DNA from: Paragonimus skrjabini miyazakii
Lineage: Eukaryota; Platyhelminthes; Trematoda; Plagiorchiida; Troglotrematidae
Direction of reading: 5' to 3'
Assembly: GCA_014338405.1 (NCBI GenBank)
Contig: JTDE01000181.1
Location: 226,172-290,171 of the forward strand
DNA length: 64,000 nt
The notes under the pieces are model-generated. The model ran no database searches, was not told where the DNA came from, and worked only from the letters and a program-made list of their open reading frames with translations. A program made the translations under genes and the position numbers. Shown here piece after piece: positions 14,393-26,238 of the stretch; within the stretch, counting starts at the first letter, position 1; every line of letters starts with the position of its first letter.

Positions 14393-17370
14393 CGGTGGAT
14401 ATCGTCGGAAGCTAACTGAAGCAAACTACAGTATATCGCAGAACCCATTCTACTTTCTACCCTACTCATTAACAGATCCTATACGCACCCGAAGTTGAAT
14501 CTGCGAAATGAAACACCTCAGAACTACACGATGACAAGTAAGGCTTCTGAATAACTTGGAAAATATAGGGGTATTAGACTGACTTGCGTGATGATGCTGA
14601 ATGTATGACATACGTATTGAAATATTCCGCTTTCACTCCGTGTCATAAATTTCACAAAGTTCCTCGTATACACTTTACTCAATGTGTATAAGAACGCATT
14701 CCAGCCATAGACACTGAATATAGACAAATAACCCATATGTTACCAACGAATTACTACACGTGCTTCCTGAATACATTCTGTAGTAAGAATTTTTTGAAAT
14801 ATTGAGCTGGTCAGTGGCTTACGGAGGTTCCACTAAACTGTTATGTTCGACAAAATAAGTGGCGCGAAGTTACGGAACGCAACGCCAGTTGACCTTAGCC
14901 TCACAACAGCAGTCTTCGGCGTTTGTTTTGGGCCTTGGACTGGCTTCGTCTAAGAGGACATCGTTTTAACCAGTGACCACAGTGGCTACAGAAATGGTTG
15001 AAACGGCGGAGCAGTTGCGTGATGCGAAAGCGCAAACAAATCAACCAACACTCGAATCATTTGATCATCCGGATCGGCTTTCATGCATCCTAACTGGCTT
15101 TCGTTCTATCCACCTACCCACCCATTCACACACTCGGCTTCTCTTCTCATTCACCTCATTGTGTTCTCCTTCTGTATCCCCACCCTTCAACAACTCCTGA
15201 CCGTGGTCTGCAAGCCTCTTCACTAACTCGATGTTCTGGCTCACCTTCACACCTTACCGGTGTGGAAATTCACGCCACTCAGCTTGCATTGATAGCCTAG
15301 CAAGTGAAACGACCCATCTAAATGACCCTACTGATGTTATTTGATCATTTTATCCCACTGGAGTGGTACAGTTGTATGTATGTAGGTAAGCCTACTAACG
15401 TGTATTTATGTGTGTGTGTATCAACACTTGTGCATGCGTATGTAGTATAGTCATGCCTGTGATTTCCATCGTCCCACTTCCGCGCCCTTGGAAATGCTTT
15501 CGCGTGCTAGTGAACACTTGTATCAAACCTGTTAACAGGATTTCCATATAGTTGTGAACATAAACCTAATCTCGTAGTCATTCTGAGGATGATTAACTTA
15601 CATGAAGTCTACACCCACTGTCTATTATACTTGGACCCAAAGGCTTGTATAAACCTAAAAATAGTAACTGTGTGAGGAACGTAGTAACCATTGTACGGAT
15701 GCCATTATTTAAAACAGTAGTGCTCGATCGCTAGTAACGGCATTTCCAAGTTCCCAAAATCGGTTATCCTCGTTAAACTTTAAACCATTCATGCTTAATG
15801 ACCGGAATATGTAAGGTAAGTGAAGTTGCTATTCAACATATTTAATGCTATCCAGTTGTATTAGACTACACAAGAAAGGACAGTCAAATTTACTACAGTT
15901 GTATTATCAGTGGGGTTTAAATGTGCCGCTTACTAAGTCGGAAATTTGTCTTGCTTTAGTCTCTACCGTCTGTTTTGAATGGCGCATTACAAAAGCCTTC
16001 TTTACTTAACTAGCGAGCTCCAGTGGTGAAAGTAAGCAAGAAAAATAGTAGACATTTCACGCAAGTTCTCTGTCAAATTAGGGTATGACTCGATGGGTAG
16101 CGTAAAAAACCATCAAGGTATTTATAAGGATCCCTGAGGTCTACCCTAATACCGACATTCCGCCACCGATTTTGTCCGAATGGAGGATCATAACTTTACT
16201 CGTTTGCGTTATTAGTCAAACTTCCCCACTCGGCCACCAATTCTGAACATGACTTGTGTCGGAGAACTTTGCGTATAATTAAGTAATAAATTGCCTTACA
16301 CTAACCTAATGTGCATGGATACAATCCGACTCTGATTGCCAGTTCCCGTTGGCTACGGTCGCACGGACTTAAACTAAATCTTCTGTTGCTTCTTGAGAGT
16401 CACCGATATCCAACATCGGTTACGTCCATGTTTGTACTCACTGAATAGAGATAGTCTGAATAGAATCGAACTGGTAACCCTCCATGATGCCAGCCAAAGT
16501 CCCTATTCAGATATTTCCTTAGCAAGAAAGTGAAAAGTGTGAAAAACCGCCAGAGTTTTTAGAGGCGGAAGTCTCGTTTTCACACATATACGTTCTTATG
16601 TACATTCCAGTTTAACGACTACTCAAGAATTATTCCCCTCTAACTGCTGCAACGTCTAATGTATTAAATTTTCCCTAATGGCTATTAACAATCGTATTAT
16701 TGTTAATCTGTTTTATGGACAAAGACATGTAGACTGACGCCCCATGTGAACAAACAGACATACAGACCAGTGCCAGACCATTCGCGATCCGTTTGGTCTA
16801 ATGAACAGACCTTCAATACATTGCAAATCCCCTGTGGGACACAGATCAAAGGTTGACCATCCGGTCTGTAATTTCATTCGTTCTTTCGCGCGCACACACA
16901 CATACGCTGGGTGAGCTGGTGGAAGAAGCTGTCTGAGTGTGTCCAAGCCACTGACGAACCGACGGTTGGACGGTCAGACAAATGAGTGGAAACAACCAGG
17001 ACTGGAGTCGCACTTGAACCGGCTGTGTCTGATAGTTTCACACACCTATTAGATAATGCTTTTACCAAAGTGTTCTTTTCTGCTTGGTCTTGAGCAGCCT
17101 AGGTGTAGTATAACATGTTTTCTTGGCATTCAAATTTAATATCTTGTTTTCTGGACAAATCTACTTAGCAGGTCAGGAGGAGCGCAGGCGCTTGCGTGCA
17201 ACTGGGCAGCTTTGCTGATTACAACATAACATGGAACAAATCGGGTTTTTATAGAATTCGGAACTCAACAACTTAAGCCTGATTAGCTTGGTGATACGAT
17301 AACGTCCGACTTTATCCGTGACGTTATTGTGGAGCAGATTTTGCACAACAGGTGTGATTTTCGGATATGA
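14393..17370. other. No identifiable gene
   Basis: Scattered short frames only. TG-rich tracts around 15375-15440 are low-complexity. Confidence 0.6.
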
Positions 17371-17676
17371 TTTGCGTACACGGTCAGTGTAGCTATTTTG
17401 AGAAGTGTTGGTGTGCATGCAAACCCGATCGACCCATTTGGAAAGTCAGAACGCACTGTAATTTGCGCACGCCTTAAGGTATTTGAGGGTGCTTTGCGGC
17501 AGTATCCTGGTGAAATGTCTGCACAGAAATTCAACTGGCGACCAACTGACATAACATATTGGTTGGATCAGAACGGCTATTCAACTGCTGACCACAAGTT
17601 ATGCAAACCAAAAGCGTCTCCTAAACAGGATCCTGAGGACGGATATAACAAGGATTTCACGGATGCGCATTCATAG
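17371..17676 (+). CDS. Unidentified open frame with coding appearance, possibly a single exon or gene fragment
   Basis: Open for 101 codons between TGA (17368-17370) and TAG (17674-17676). Composition is protein-like and not low-complexity: segments such as ANPIDPFGKSERTVICARLK, VFEGALRQYPGEM and FNWRPTDITYWLDQNGY look like folded-domain sequence, followed by a charged tail. I do not recognise the family. The only in-frame ATG is internal (17515), so this would be an exon joined from upstream or a truncated fragment. A long minus-strand frame overlaps it (17283-17552), which weakens the case. No neighbouring exon could be identified. Confidence 0.25.
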   Translation, partial: FAYTVSVAILRSVGVHANPIDPFGKSERTVICARLKVFEGALRQYPGEMSAQKFNWRPTDITYWLDQNGYSTADHKLCKPKASPKQDPEDGYNKDFTDAHS

Positions 17677-20640
17677 TCCCCCAGCATTATACATGAGTAT
17701 CATGAAGTCTACGCTGGATTTTGAACCTCGAGATTCAAGCACACTAAATACGCGGTAAGCAACACAGTAAATCCCAGAAGAATTCTGCAGTGTTTTCTGT
17801 GTTTTTTGACGATTCTGATGATATACCAGGATCAGTGTCGCCCCTGTCTGTGCATATCAGATAGAGACCATCAGGAAGAACGTCCGTCAGATCAGTTTCG
17901 CATATTTGTGACCAACCTAATTACAAACCTAGCGTGAAGTCAGTGGCTGTCTGGAGGTTAGCTAGCCACATCACTTAGTCGTTTTCAATTTACTGCAATA
18001 AAAGAAAGTTCACAACCGTAAACTAACTTTCACCATTTGTTGAGTGGGAAATCTACAAGAGTTTATATTCACACTATCAGGTTTCCCCTTGATTCCCACT
18101 CTGATGATATATGAAGTTCTCCTGAAGCAAAAGGTTTTGATTATAATCTTAGAAACTGAGACGACAACAGCAGTTGACAAATCAAACGGTGTGTACGACT
18201 TACCCTATCATGAAAATTGGAGGCAAACAGGAAGGAGCAAGGTCACTTAAATGTGCGAGTCGCCGTAAAATCCATCGACTCAACTATTTGATTTGTTTGA
18301 GGTTAAGTACATATGTTAACCGACTTCATCCACTTTCCCTACCTCCACGATTTGGTAGATTCCTTTCGCTTAGGTTGAGAATCTTTATTATCTGAAGTAT
18401 CGTATTGTGTGCGTGGCGTTAACACAAGTAGGGGAACGCTAGAAATCAAGTTCCTTACGACGGACGGACATTCATACTGATAAATAGGAGAAAAGTGGAC
18501 GGACTATTGGAAGTTTGGTAGCTACCAACACACAATTTCATCAATGACTTCTAAAACGCATTAATATGTTGACGTTTCCTAACTGAAAATTACAAACAAG
18601 AAGGATAAAGTCCAACAATCTGAACGTCGCAAACGGCTACCTTTCTTAACTCAATGTAGGGATTCAACGATACGCTTTTTATTTCTGTCGCATCGGTGCA
18701 CTTCACAACAGCAAACGCAACTATTACTCCTCACTAATATATGCACAATGATGCGATGTTTGACACTTCTTTAGATAAGCCTCACTTCAGCTTTCTGTAA
18801 ATACTCGTCTCGATTTAGTGAAACTAAAAATGTAATCTCCTCCCACCTGAACGGTTAGCTAACTCAGCTCACGCAGCAAACCAATTCTGCAGCATGTCTA
18901 TACGGAAGATTTTTCAATGTTTTCAAACAGCAGCAGCATACACTTCGGACAATCAATCTACATATTCGGTGTTTATAAGCTTAACCACACCAGCAGCATG
19001 AAGCTGAAATGTACGTGCGTGAGTGCGTGTAAACTCAACTCTTCAAGTCAAAAGACTGCAACTATTTGATGCAAAGAATGAGAAAGATAAGCAAGCTCCC
19101 ATTTCCAGTCAGCTACTTGTTACTCCAACCACCTCCCCAGAAATTTTTATCAAATGTTTGAGGACAGTTAGTCACATCAGGTTCATCTAACCGACACGAT
19201 GACCGTTGGTGAACCAACCAAATGATAAGCTAATCAAACAAGTATCCAGGTTTTACCATCTGTGCTCCCGTCATTGATGGGGCGCAATCGGTAGTTATGT
19301 GACCACCCGCTCACTTATTTACTCGCTACTGGGGTCAACTTTGAGCAATCTGGTTCACCTGACAACTTGAACATTCCCACAGGTCTCATGTGTCCAGCCA
19401 AACACACATCTTTTTGTCGAAATAATAAACTTCTACGTGATTTTTTCACAGTATAGACGGAGAAAAGTGTAGTCTTCTTAGTGACACATCAGAAGGCATT
19501 TCACGTTCACCTGAACCAAATGTTCAAGCTAAAATGTTACCCCATTCATAATTTGTTAAACCTATATGTTTAAAACGTCTGTCAGCACATACGGGTTCAG
19601 TGTTCGTTACGCATGTTCAAACATCTCCAACTGCTCAAGATATAAGTAGACCAAATCCGCTGTCATCCTTCGAGAACAGTTTTGTGCGAGAACGATTTTT
19701 GTTATATGCATTTTGTTTAATGACTGGTGTATAAGCAGTGTAACTGTGTCACACGGCTGAAGACGTATCAGGTGGCAATGTCGTCAATGTAACAACAAAG
19801 ACGGCCACAGAAAAATGGCTACCACGAAGCCTGTATAAATTTTGTTATTCCAAAATCGTGCTAATTTTACTCTAAACAAGCCTGTTTGGCGGTCTTTTCC
19901 GTTTACAGTGTTGTCTACGGGCTTGAAAACAAATGAAAATACAACAGTCCCAACAATTTCCAGCGGATTCAACCAACAAGAATCAACTGCAGGTGTATGA
20001 TCTCCTAATAAATTCTAGCGTAAGCATAAAATGAAGCAAAAATTTGCTGAGCTATGCATCAAAATGGTTGTATCCCGGTAATTAGTATGAGTTGCATTCC
20101 TCAAAAGACAAAGGCAACCAGGCCTAGAGTGAAATATCCAAAGACACAAAATATTTTAGGAAGCTTCAGTTAACTCATATTCTATCTTGATTGAAGTCAC
20201 TTTCCAGATTCCAACAGTGCTAATGGAGTTCTGTTACCTACATATACTGATGGGACATAGAAAATTTTGACGAATTGCGGGCTGCCACTTTGGATGGCAG
20301 GGAAGCTGTTTCTAGCCCGCTGATTTTGTAGTGAAATCACATAGTTTGACACCAGGAACCCCTATGAATTGTACACACTTCAATGTTTAATACAACAGTT
20401 CTAAACTATCTATGCCCATTACTAATATGCAGGTTTTATTTACCTCACTGGTCCCACCCTTAGTACGCAAAAACTCTAAAATGAAAAGCAGACCAAATGG
20501 CTTCCATATTAAGATGCTACTTAACCCACAGAAGCTTCATTTTGTGAATTATTTTCACGGATATGAATCTCTTTCTAATTACCAATAACTCTCCCGGTCT
20601 TCCCGACTCTAGCTGGCCTTCTGTTTTCGAAATGGTACTA
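17677..20640. other. No identifiable gene
   Basis: No frame above about 75 codons with protein-like content and no repeat family I can match elsewhere in the window. Confidence 0.6.
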
Positions 20641-20810
20641 TTTAAACTTGAACATCAAACACAATTGATCGCAGCTGTCGCATTCCTATAGACTTACCAG
20701 TCGGCTCCTTTCGAAAAGAAGCACTACACTCGAGTTTCGCCCTCATTAGAGTTCGTCAGTAGTACATGTCCTTGCCACTGTCTGGACTATTTACTCAGAC
20801 TAGTTTTGGA
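20641..20810 (-). mobile_element. SINE family A, 5'-truncated copy
   Basis: The reverse complement contains cagtggcaaggacatgtact, actactgacgaactct, gcgaaactcgagtgtagtgc, ttcttttcgaaaggagccga and gcgacagctgcgatcaattg, in the same order as the 37614 copy. The A-box half of the tRNA-like head is missing. Confidence 0.75.
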
Positions 20811-21902
20811 TTGTACGATAAAATGAGTGCTGCGGTGAGACCAAAAGTAAGAAAGCATGCTGCTGTAAAATGTTCTTTATGTTTAGCTTTGACAAAAACT
20901 AACTCGTTATGCTGGAATTGCGAATTTCCGATGTTGCTTATTACAATAGTTGATGAACTAACATTGCACAGAATGATTACATCTCAGCTGTTAGATGTTA
21001 TAAGTCCATCATACTTAACAGTAGGTCACCGGAGCAGTTGGTTATCACAGGCGGCCGATGAGAACATCGACGAAAATTTACACCTCAGCTGCTGCATTTC
21101 TATGCCCTGCTGAAAGTCTCTTCCTATTAGCGGTTGATCGGAGATTATATGGATGTGAAACCCTCAGTCCATTATAGAGAAAATAATAAATTGTTCGTCC
21201 CATTTACCGTTTGACATTCTTATGTGGAAAAATCACGTTTAATACACTTTTATGTTTTAAACAATGTTCAGGTGTAAAGTTTTGTGTGGTCCACTCAGAC
21301 GTCTCCATTGTTACCCAGTTTTAAAAAACAACCTTCAGTATATCTCAGTGGCCTAACAATGTCAGAGAACTCACAATATAAACCACTGATAGGTTGTTAA
21401 GAATGACTTGGATTTAAATAATACTGTTCATGGCCAGAAGCATATATAGTCTGAAGAACACGTATGTTTACTCGCCCTACTTCAGTGATCCACTGTAGAA
21501 GCATCAGTCTAAAGAAAAGGTTATCATTCTTAATGGCTACATTTCTTACATCATCCTAAGATTTACAAATAGAACCAAGTGAAGACCCGTAGTTCTGGTT
21601 TGCGGGTGAGTTTCAAGTAGCACCTACGTAATTTTTGGCACTCTGAAACGGTTATTCTCACAACTTATACACTACTGGTAAATCAATTAATGAAAGGAGC
21701 TCACTGCTTCAAAAACAATGCTTTGTGAACTTCCAGAAAAATTACGTGACTGAGGTTCGCCCTGAGTGCTGAAAGAATTTTCAGTTCCATACTGAGAAAT
21801 TTGTTTTAGTTTGCACGTCCTATGGTCAGATATTTCAACCTACCCATGTCCCAGATTTCGTTAAGTTCGAGTTAGACACCACTTGCAGTTTCCCGTAGCT
21901 CT

Positions 21903-22334
21903 CTAATTCATGTAGATTTTATAGCTAGCCCGTCTCCAAAAGAAACAATGGACTCGAGTTTCGCTCTTGTTAGAGTCATTTTCAATTAATTGTAAAAACT
22001 CATAAGGACTTTGAGAAGTATGTACGTGCACCTTAATGGGATCTAACTGCTTAGACTTGTCATATCCCAAACTGGTTTGATTAGTAAATGTTTCACTAGG
22101 ATCTTTCTCGGACTTAGCTAATAATTTCTTTTTGTTTTTTTGAATGAAAGTATTGCGCCGAGGCACCCATTTTCTAATAGAGAAGATTTGTAATCTGATC
22201 TCTTCATGAAGGCGCCTGAATTTATTTTTAATTGGGACACTCCAAACATCCCATGTAAATAGCAGGGTAACATTTTGTTTCAACCGAGCAGCAATTGAAA
22301 GAATACCAAACAAACTCAAAATAACATAATACAA
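21903..22334 (-). CDS. Hypothetical 143-codon open frame ending in SINE sequence
   Basis: The frame starts with a hydrophobic, signal-anchor-like stretch (MYYVILSLFGILSIAARL), followed by a basic, Lys/Arg-rich middle and a Ser/Asn-rich end. The last ~25 codons come from the SINE family A fragment at 21915-21985. This is long for chance in AT-rich sequence, but there is no recognisable domain and no clear exon boundary. It could be noise, or an unannotated gene that has taken a SINE into its last exon. Confidence 0.15.
   Translation of the reverse strand: MYYVILSLFGILSIAARLKQNVTLLFTWDVWSVPIKNKFRRLHEEIRLQIFSIRKWVPRRNTFIQKNKKKLLAKSEKDPSETFTNQTSLGYDKSKQLDPIKVHVHTSQSPYEFLQLIENDSNKSETRVHCFFWRRASYKIYMN
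21915..21985 (-). mobile_element. SINE family A, short fragment
   Basis: The reverse complement reads gactctaacaagagcgaaac, tcgagtccattgtttctttt and gggctagctata, matching the central body. It forms the 3' end of the minus-strand open frame 21903-22334. Confidence 0.6.
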
Positions 22335-22898
22335 AATAATATCTTACTAAACGCATTTGGACAAAATTTGTTCGCTCAACAACTATAAAATAGTAAGATT
22401 AGTTCTCCGCATAATTCTGAATAGCAGGTGAAAAAAATAAAAACCAAATTGCTAGAAGAAACGTCCGCCCATTTAGATCATGCTTGCCAGATTTCAGTTT
22501 AATGCCATCTCGAAACTTAAAATAACAAAAATGTACGAAGGCTGTACGGATGACGTTTTCTATATCAGTCTGTTCGTTTTATTCGGTGATGTATTGTTGC
22601 TTCTCTGCATCAACAAAGTGAAAACATTTGTTTAGTAAACTAAATATATAATAGCGCTGCATACTAATTGAGAGGCCCATTCGCTCCGACCATTGTGTAA
22701 ATGAATAGACGATAGTTATTTGGGAATATTATCAAAACCAGTTGTAACTAGACAAACGCCTAAAGAAGGTCATGAAACACACAAAGAAAGTCACAGAATA
22801 GGCATTCTGCTAAAGATATGCCTGGATGGGAAAAACTGTTGAATGCCGCTCGCTTTAAACAAAAAAGCACCTACATCTTGACAAGAATGTTCACTGTT

Positions 22899-23398
22899 TT
22901 ACGGAAACGCTTGTAAAAATAACTGATGAGAAAGTTGCAACAGTCCTACCAACTTCATTGTTATTTTCTGGGTGTCCACAGAAACCTCAATCGTTTTGCC
23001 TACTGGAACGAGAAAGTGTATATTTGGGTCACAATAACCAGGTGGCAACAAAATCAAAGCGCAGTATATCAGCTCCGGTAAAATGAGGAGTAGAATTAAA
23101 GTCGGAGACTCAAACGCAACGAAGATTTGTCGAAAGCAAGAAGTAACGTTCCAGTTTAACATGTTTGTGTACCACGATATGAGTGTGGGTTATTCAGTAC
23201 GTTTCTAAAAGCATCAACATATTTACCGGGTATGTCAGAACTACTGAAAAACCAGAAGACAGGAAAAGGGATAATAACTTTTGAGCAGCATGTGTTGCTC
23301 AGTATCAACATAGACAACAGAAAGATGGAAAAAGTAATGTACTGACGATTGGAAAAGTAGTCATACATTAAGGTGGATGGTGTAGGTTTCACACTCAA
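22899..23398 (-). CDS. Two overlapping hypothetical minus-strand frames with hydrophobic segments
   Basis: Frame 23398-23156 has one membrane-like stretch (ITFSIFLLSMLILSN). Frame 23162-22899 overlaps it by a few bases and has another (LILLLILPELIYCALILLPP) followed by a polar segment (PNIHFLVPVGKTIEVSV). They could be a frameshifted single frame. No family is recognised, and hydrophobic translations are common by chance in AT-rich DNA. Confidence 0.12.
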
Positions 23399-23554
23399 TA
23401 TTCAGTATGCGCAAGCTTACTGAATGTGCATTTTATTAAACTTACTAGTTTCCAATCCGATCAAAGGTTTTTGATTATTAATTTTTAGCTCAAACTCTGT
23501 GCCCTTTCATTCTTGGGTAAGGAAAATCAATGAGTCAGTATACGTAAAGGTGCA

Positions 23555-23712
23555 AATGTATTGCTGATGAACTCTACCAGGAGTGAAGCCTTAGTCCGAC
23601 GCTTCTGTTTAAAAGAGGCTGACTGGAAAATCTTTCGGAGTGCGATGTCTGCAGTCAAGGGTGAATAATATTTAACTTGAAATTGACTAAACCTCGGACT
23701 ACTCATCAGTTC
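23555..23712 (+). mobile_element. SINE family A, body and tail fragment
   Basis: Collinear with the 37614 copy from ttgctgatgaactctacc through aaagaggctgactggaaa to ctcggactactcatcag. It has no tRNA-like head. It lies between weak minus-strand frames at 22899-24170. Confidence 0.7.
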
Positions 23713-23945
23713 CAAACGTCCCACTGAAGTTCCAGAGGGATATAGGTTCACCACAATATACTGACTAATCGGAGTGTGTCAGAACATCGAAATCTGTACA
23801 AGTTAACTTGCCCATAAGTATCTACAGGCTCTCTCGCTAGCCCAGAAAATCAGGCACATTCTGTTCAGTACATCGAATTATATTTCAATGATGGGTTTGC
23901 TGCAACTTTTTGGTAAAAGATTGTAAACACAGTGGTCAGATCCAA

Positions 23946-24170
23946 TCAGTAGAAACCAGTGAGTGTACTGTTACTAGGGAACTCATGAACAATTTTTACG
24001 TAAACCGAAAATTCGACATAAACCTGAAAGCGATTAGGGTCAGTGATGATGACATACAGGGATGATGAGAGTCCCATTTCATAATAACTTGAAAAGTGTT
24101 CACTTCTCACGTCAAAATCCCCAATGCCACACTTTGTTGCCTTATAAACGTTCATAACGAGAGAAGGCAT
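23946..24170 (-). CDS. Hypothetical 74-codon minus-strand frame
   Basis: It has an alternating hydrophobic/polar pattern suggestive of beta strands (SSLYVIITDPNRFQVYVEF). There is no identifiable family, start context or splice sites that tie it to the frames at 22899-23398, although they share the strand. Confidence 0.1.
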   Translation of the reverse strand: MPSLVMNVYKATKCGIGDFDVRSEHFSSYYEMGLSSSLYVIITDPNRFQVYVEFSVYVKIVHEFPSNSTLTGFY

Positions 24171-25560
24171 AAAGTTCCATGAAAACCATGTTTACTTCAC
24201 ACACAAATAAGGACATAGGTGTCACGCTATAAGTAACTATTCTATAGGTAGGTTTGCATAAATGGTTAGTGTTAAAGGGGATGACACTGCCACTGCGACT
24301 GAAGAATTTATCGAATTACAGACTCGGTAGGAGTGATGGCCAGTTACATGTGAAATGCCTTCGTCAGTAATTGTTGAAGTCTGGTTTATTTTTTTACGTT
24401 GGCAATGCCAGATGGTTTGCTGATGTACAGACGCACAGTACTATCGAAAACGATTAGTGATTTCAGATTTTCAGTAAAAAACGAAGCACTAAGGTCCTTT
24501 CACATGATCCGTTCGGGTTGACTGTGTACAATAAATGAGCATGGTCGCCATTATAAAACACCTTTCTAAAATTGCCCTAACTGTGCGCATTCATGATAGA
24601 ACCATACACTAACCGCATACGGAATGATTAACCCGAATTCATAGCTTACTGACGAGTAGCTTTTCTTGAACCAGTTAGTTGTGACGTTTTTCTGGTGAAC
24701 GTTTGCATCTGCTTGGATTGAGGCTATTTTGTGTGTGCAATCAGCCTGATTTGAATCAGTTACTTATGCATATCAGACGTGTTATTTGAATAAACAGACA
24801 TCTTGGCGGTGATGTAAACTTCATTCAGCTTAGTTACTGACATTAACCGAACCGCTTACTCCAACTGATGATAAAACGGAACACGAAGATTCGTTTGTGA
24901 AATTGGGACTGATCAGTATACATTTCAATCGTGTATACTTGCATGAAATACTCGTAGTTGAATTGATGTGTTACCGTTAAACAATGGTTCTATTTGATCC
25001 AGTTCAAATACAAACACCGAAATATGCTTGAGATTAAAAGTTAGGCAAATACTGAACATTACAATGGTAGTGAATAAACGTCGATTGCTTGCTCCTACAT
25101 CATTAATCATGAGCACCTATCAATGCAACGTGTATCTGCTTGTAGCAATTGCATGTAATTGCTTGCAAACGGTCAGCTAAATTGAAGTCCTTATCTAATT
25201 CAACTTGTTTTCAGTTGGTGTAAATAAGTGATCGGATATTGCTGTTGTAAAAACTCAACACTTAAATTGTTCAAAAGTTTGACAGCACAACGTTAACTTT
25301 GTTGACTTTTTAGACAATCGAATTATCATCACAATAAATCGACTTGTCCGAATCAGTTTTGGTACAGATGTTCTAAACCTTAAAACTGTTCCAACGAAGC
25401 AGTTATGATCTCAAAGGTGATCGTTTAAAGTTTTCAGGTGGCTACCCGTAATAAAATTTGACTAGTAACCTAGTTACGTTGACAGTGAAACACCCACTAC
25501 TGTGTGTTCACTACTACCAAACCACATCGTGTCCACTGTTCTCATACTGATACCACCACT
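24171..25560. other. No identifiable gene; upstream flank of six3/6
   Basis: AT-rich, with a single short minus-strand frame (24925-25116) of no recognised content. It could contain regulatory sequence for six3/6, but no element can be named by inspection. Confidence 0.55.
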
Positions 25561-25618
25561 GCTCTTTTACACGCCGTCTGAAGGGGAGTCTATTCGGCAC
25601 TAACCAAAGCGAATAACG

Positions 25619-25634
25619 CACACACACACACACA
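25619..25634. repeat. (CA)8 dinucleotide microsatellite
   Basis: Eight CA units at the start of the GC-richer block upstream of six3/6. Confidence 0.9.
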
Positions 25635-25781
25635 TACGCTCTCATGTATCCTCAGCCAGATCGTGACAGGCACTGTTAGCCATGCCTGCTATCAATTGTC
25701 TCCTCTCTTACCTCGCATATGCCAGACCCGACTGTCCAATGACCGAAGTCCGGGTGAGGAAAGCAGGCGGCGTCGTGACAT

Positions 25782-25805
25782 GCACACCACACCGATGTGG
25801 TGTGC
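25782..25805. repeat. Perfect 10-bp inverted repeat with 4-nt loop
   Basis: gcacaccaca, spacer ccga, tgtggtgtgc. It could form a stable RNA hairpin if transcribed as six3/6 5' UTR, or be a palindromic protein-binding site. Confidence 0.9.
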
Positions 25806-26238
25806 GCTTGTGCCCAAGCCTGCGCTGGTGCGTGTGCGTATTCAACGGTGCATTCGATCGTCGTTTGCGGTGGCATCAACTCCGGTCATACACATGTGGT
25901 AGTCGCCGTCACCGCGGTCATATCATCTACATGACCCCTGCAGTGTGGGGTCGCCCCCACTTCTCTGTCCTGTGTGTCGTTTCGTACCGAGACGTATGCC
26001 TTACCACAAGCGGTACACACGACTTCACCTCCTTCAAACGCACATACAGGCACGCTCACCCACGCTTATTCGTTGCGAGAATTTCTGCTACACGGATCGG
26101 GTGCGTGCGCGTGCGATTATCGTACAAAGCCGGCTGTAAGACTGATCGGCATCCATTAGATCAACCATTCACTAGTAACAGCTTTCTTCAATTTTTCAAA
26201 CGCACCTAGGTTCTGTGCTACTACAGATGCATTTAAAT

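Larger units (their letters stand above)
25561..26238 (+). promoter_or_regulatory. GC-richer, hairpin-bearing region just upstream of six3/6; probable promoter/5' UTR
   Basis: This stretch stands out from the AT-rich surroundings by its G+C content and lack of stop codons in several frames. It includes a (CA)8 run at 25619-25634 and strong inverted repeats: gcacaccaca at 25782-25791 pairs with tgtggtgtgc at 25796-25805 (perfect 10 bp, 4-nt loop), and gtgggg 25945-25950 pairs with ccccac 25955-25960. A 175-codon ATG-initiated frame (25682-26209) ends 29 nt before the chosen Six start, in another frame; it is Arg/Cys/His-rich and unrecognised. A splice-acceptor-like ctacag ends at 26226, so a 5' intron or trans-spliced leader site is possible. 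No TATA box is evident. The promoter call rests on position and composition. Confidence 0.4.

Noticed and set aside
14254..14469. Minus-strand frame with a long poly-His run
   Set aside because: It is the reverse translation of the (ATG)24 microsatellite.
20766..21113. 115-codon plus-strand frame
   Set aside because: It begins inside a minus-strand SINE and shows no domain features.
25682..26209. 175-codon plus-strand frame as a separate gene
   Set aside because: Arg/Cys/His-rich translation without recognisable motifs, several other frames equally open in the same GC-richer stretch, and position directly in the likely six3/6 leader. Kept only as a possible uORF.
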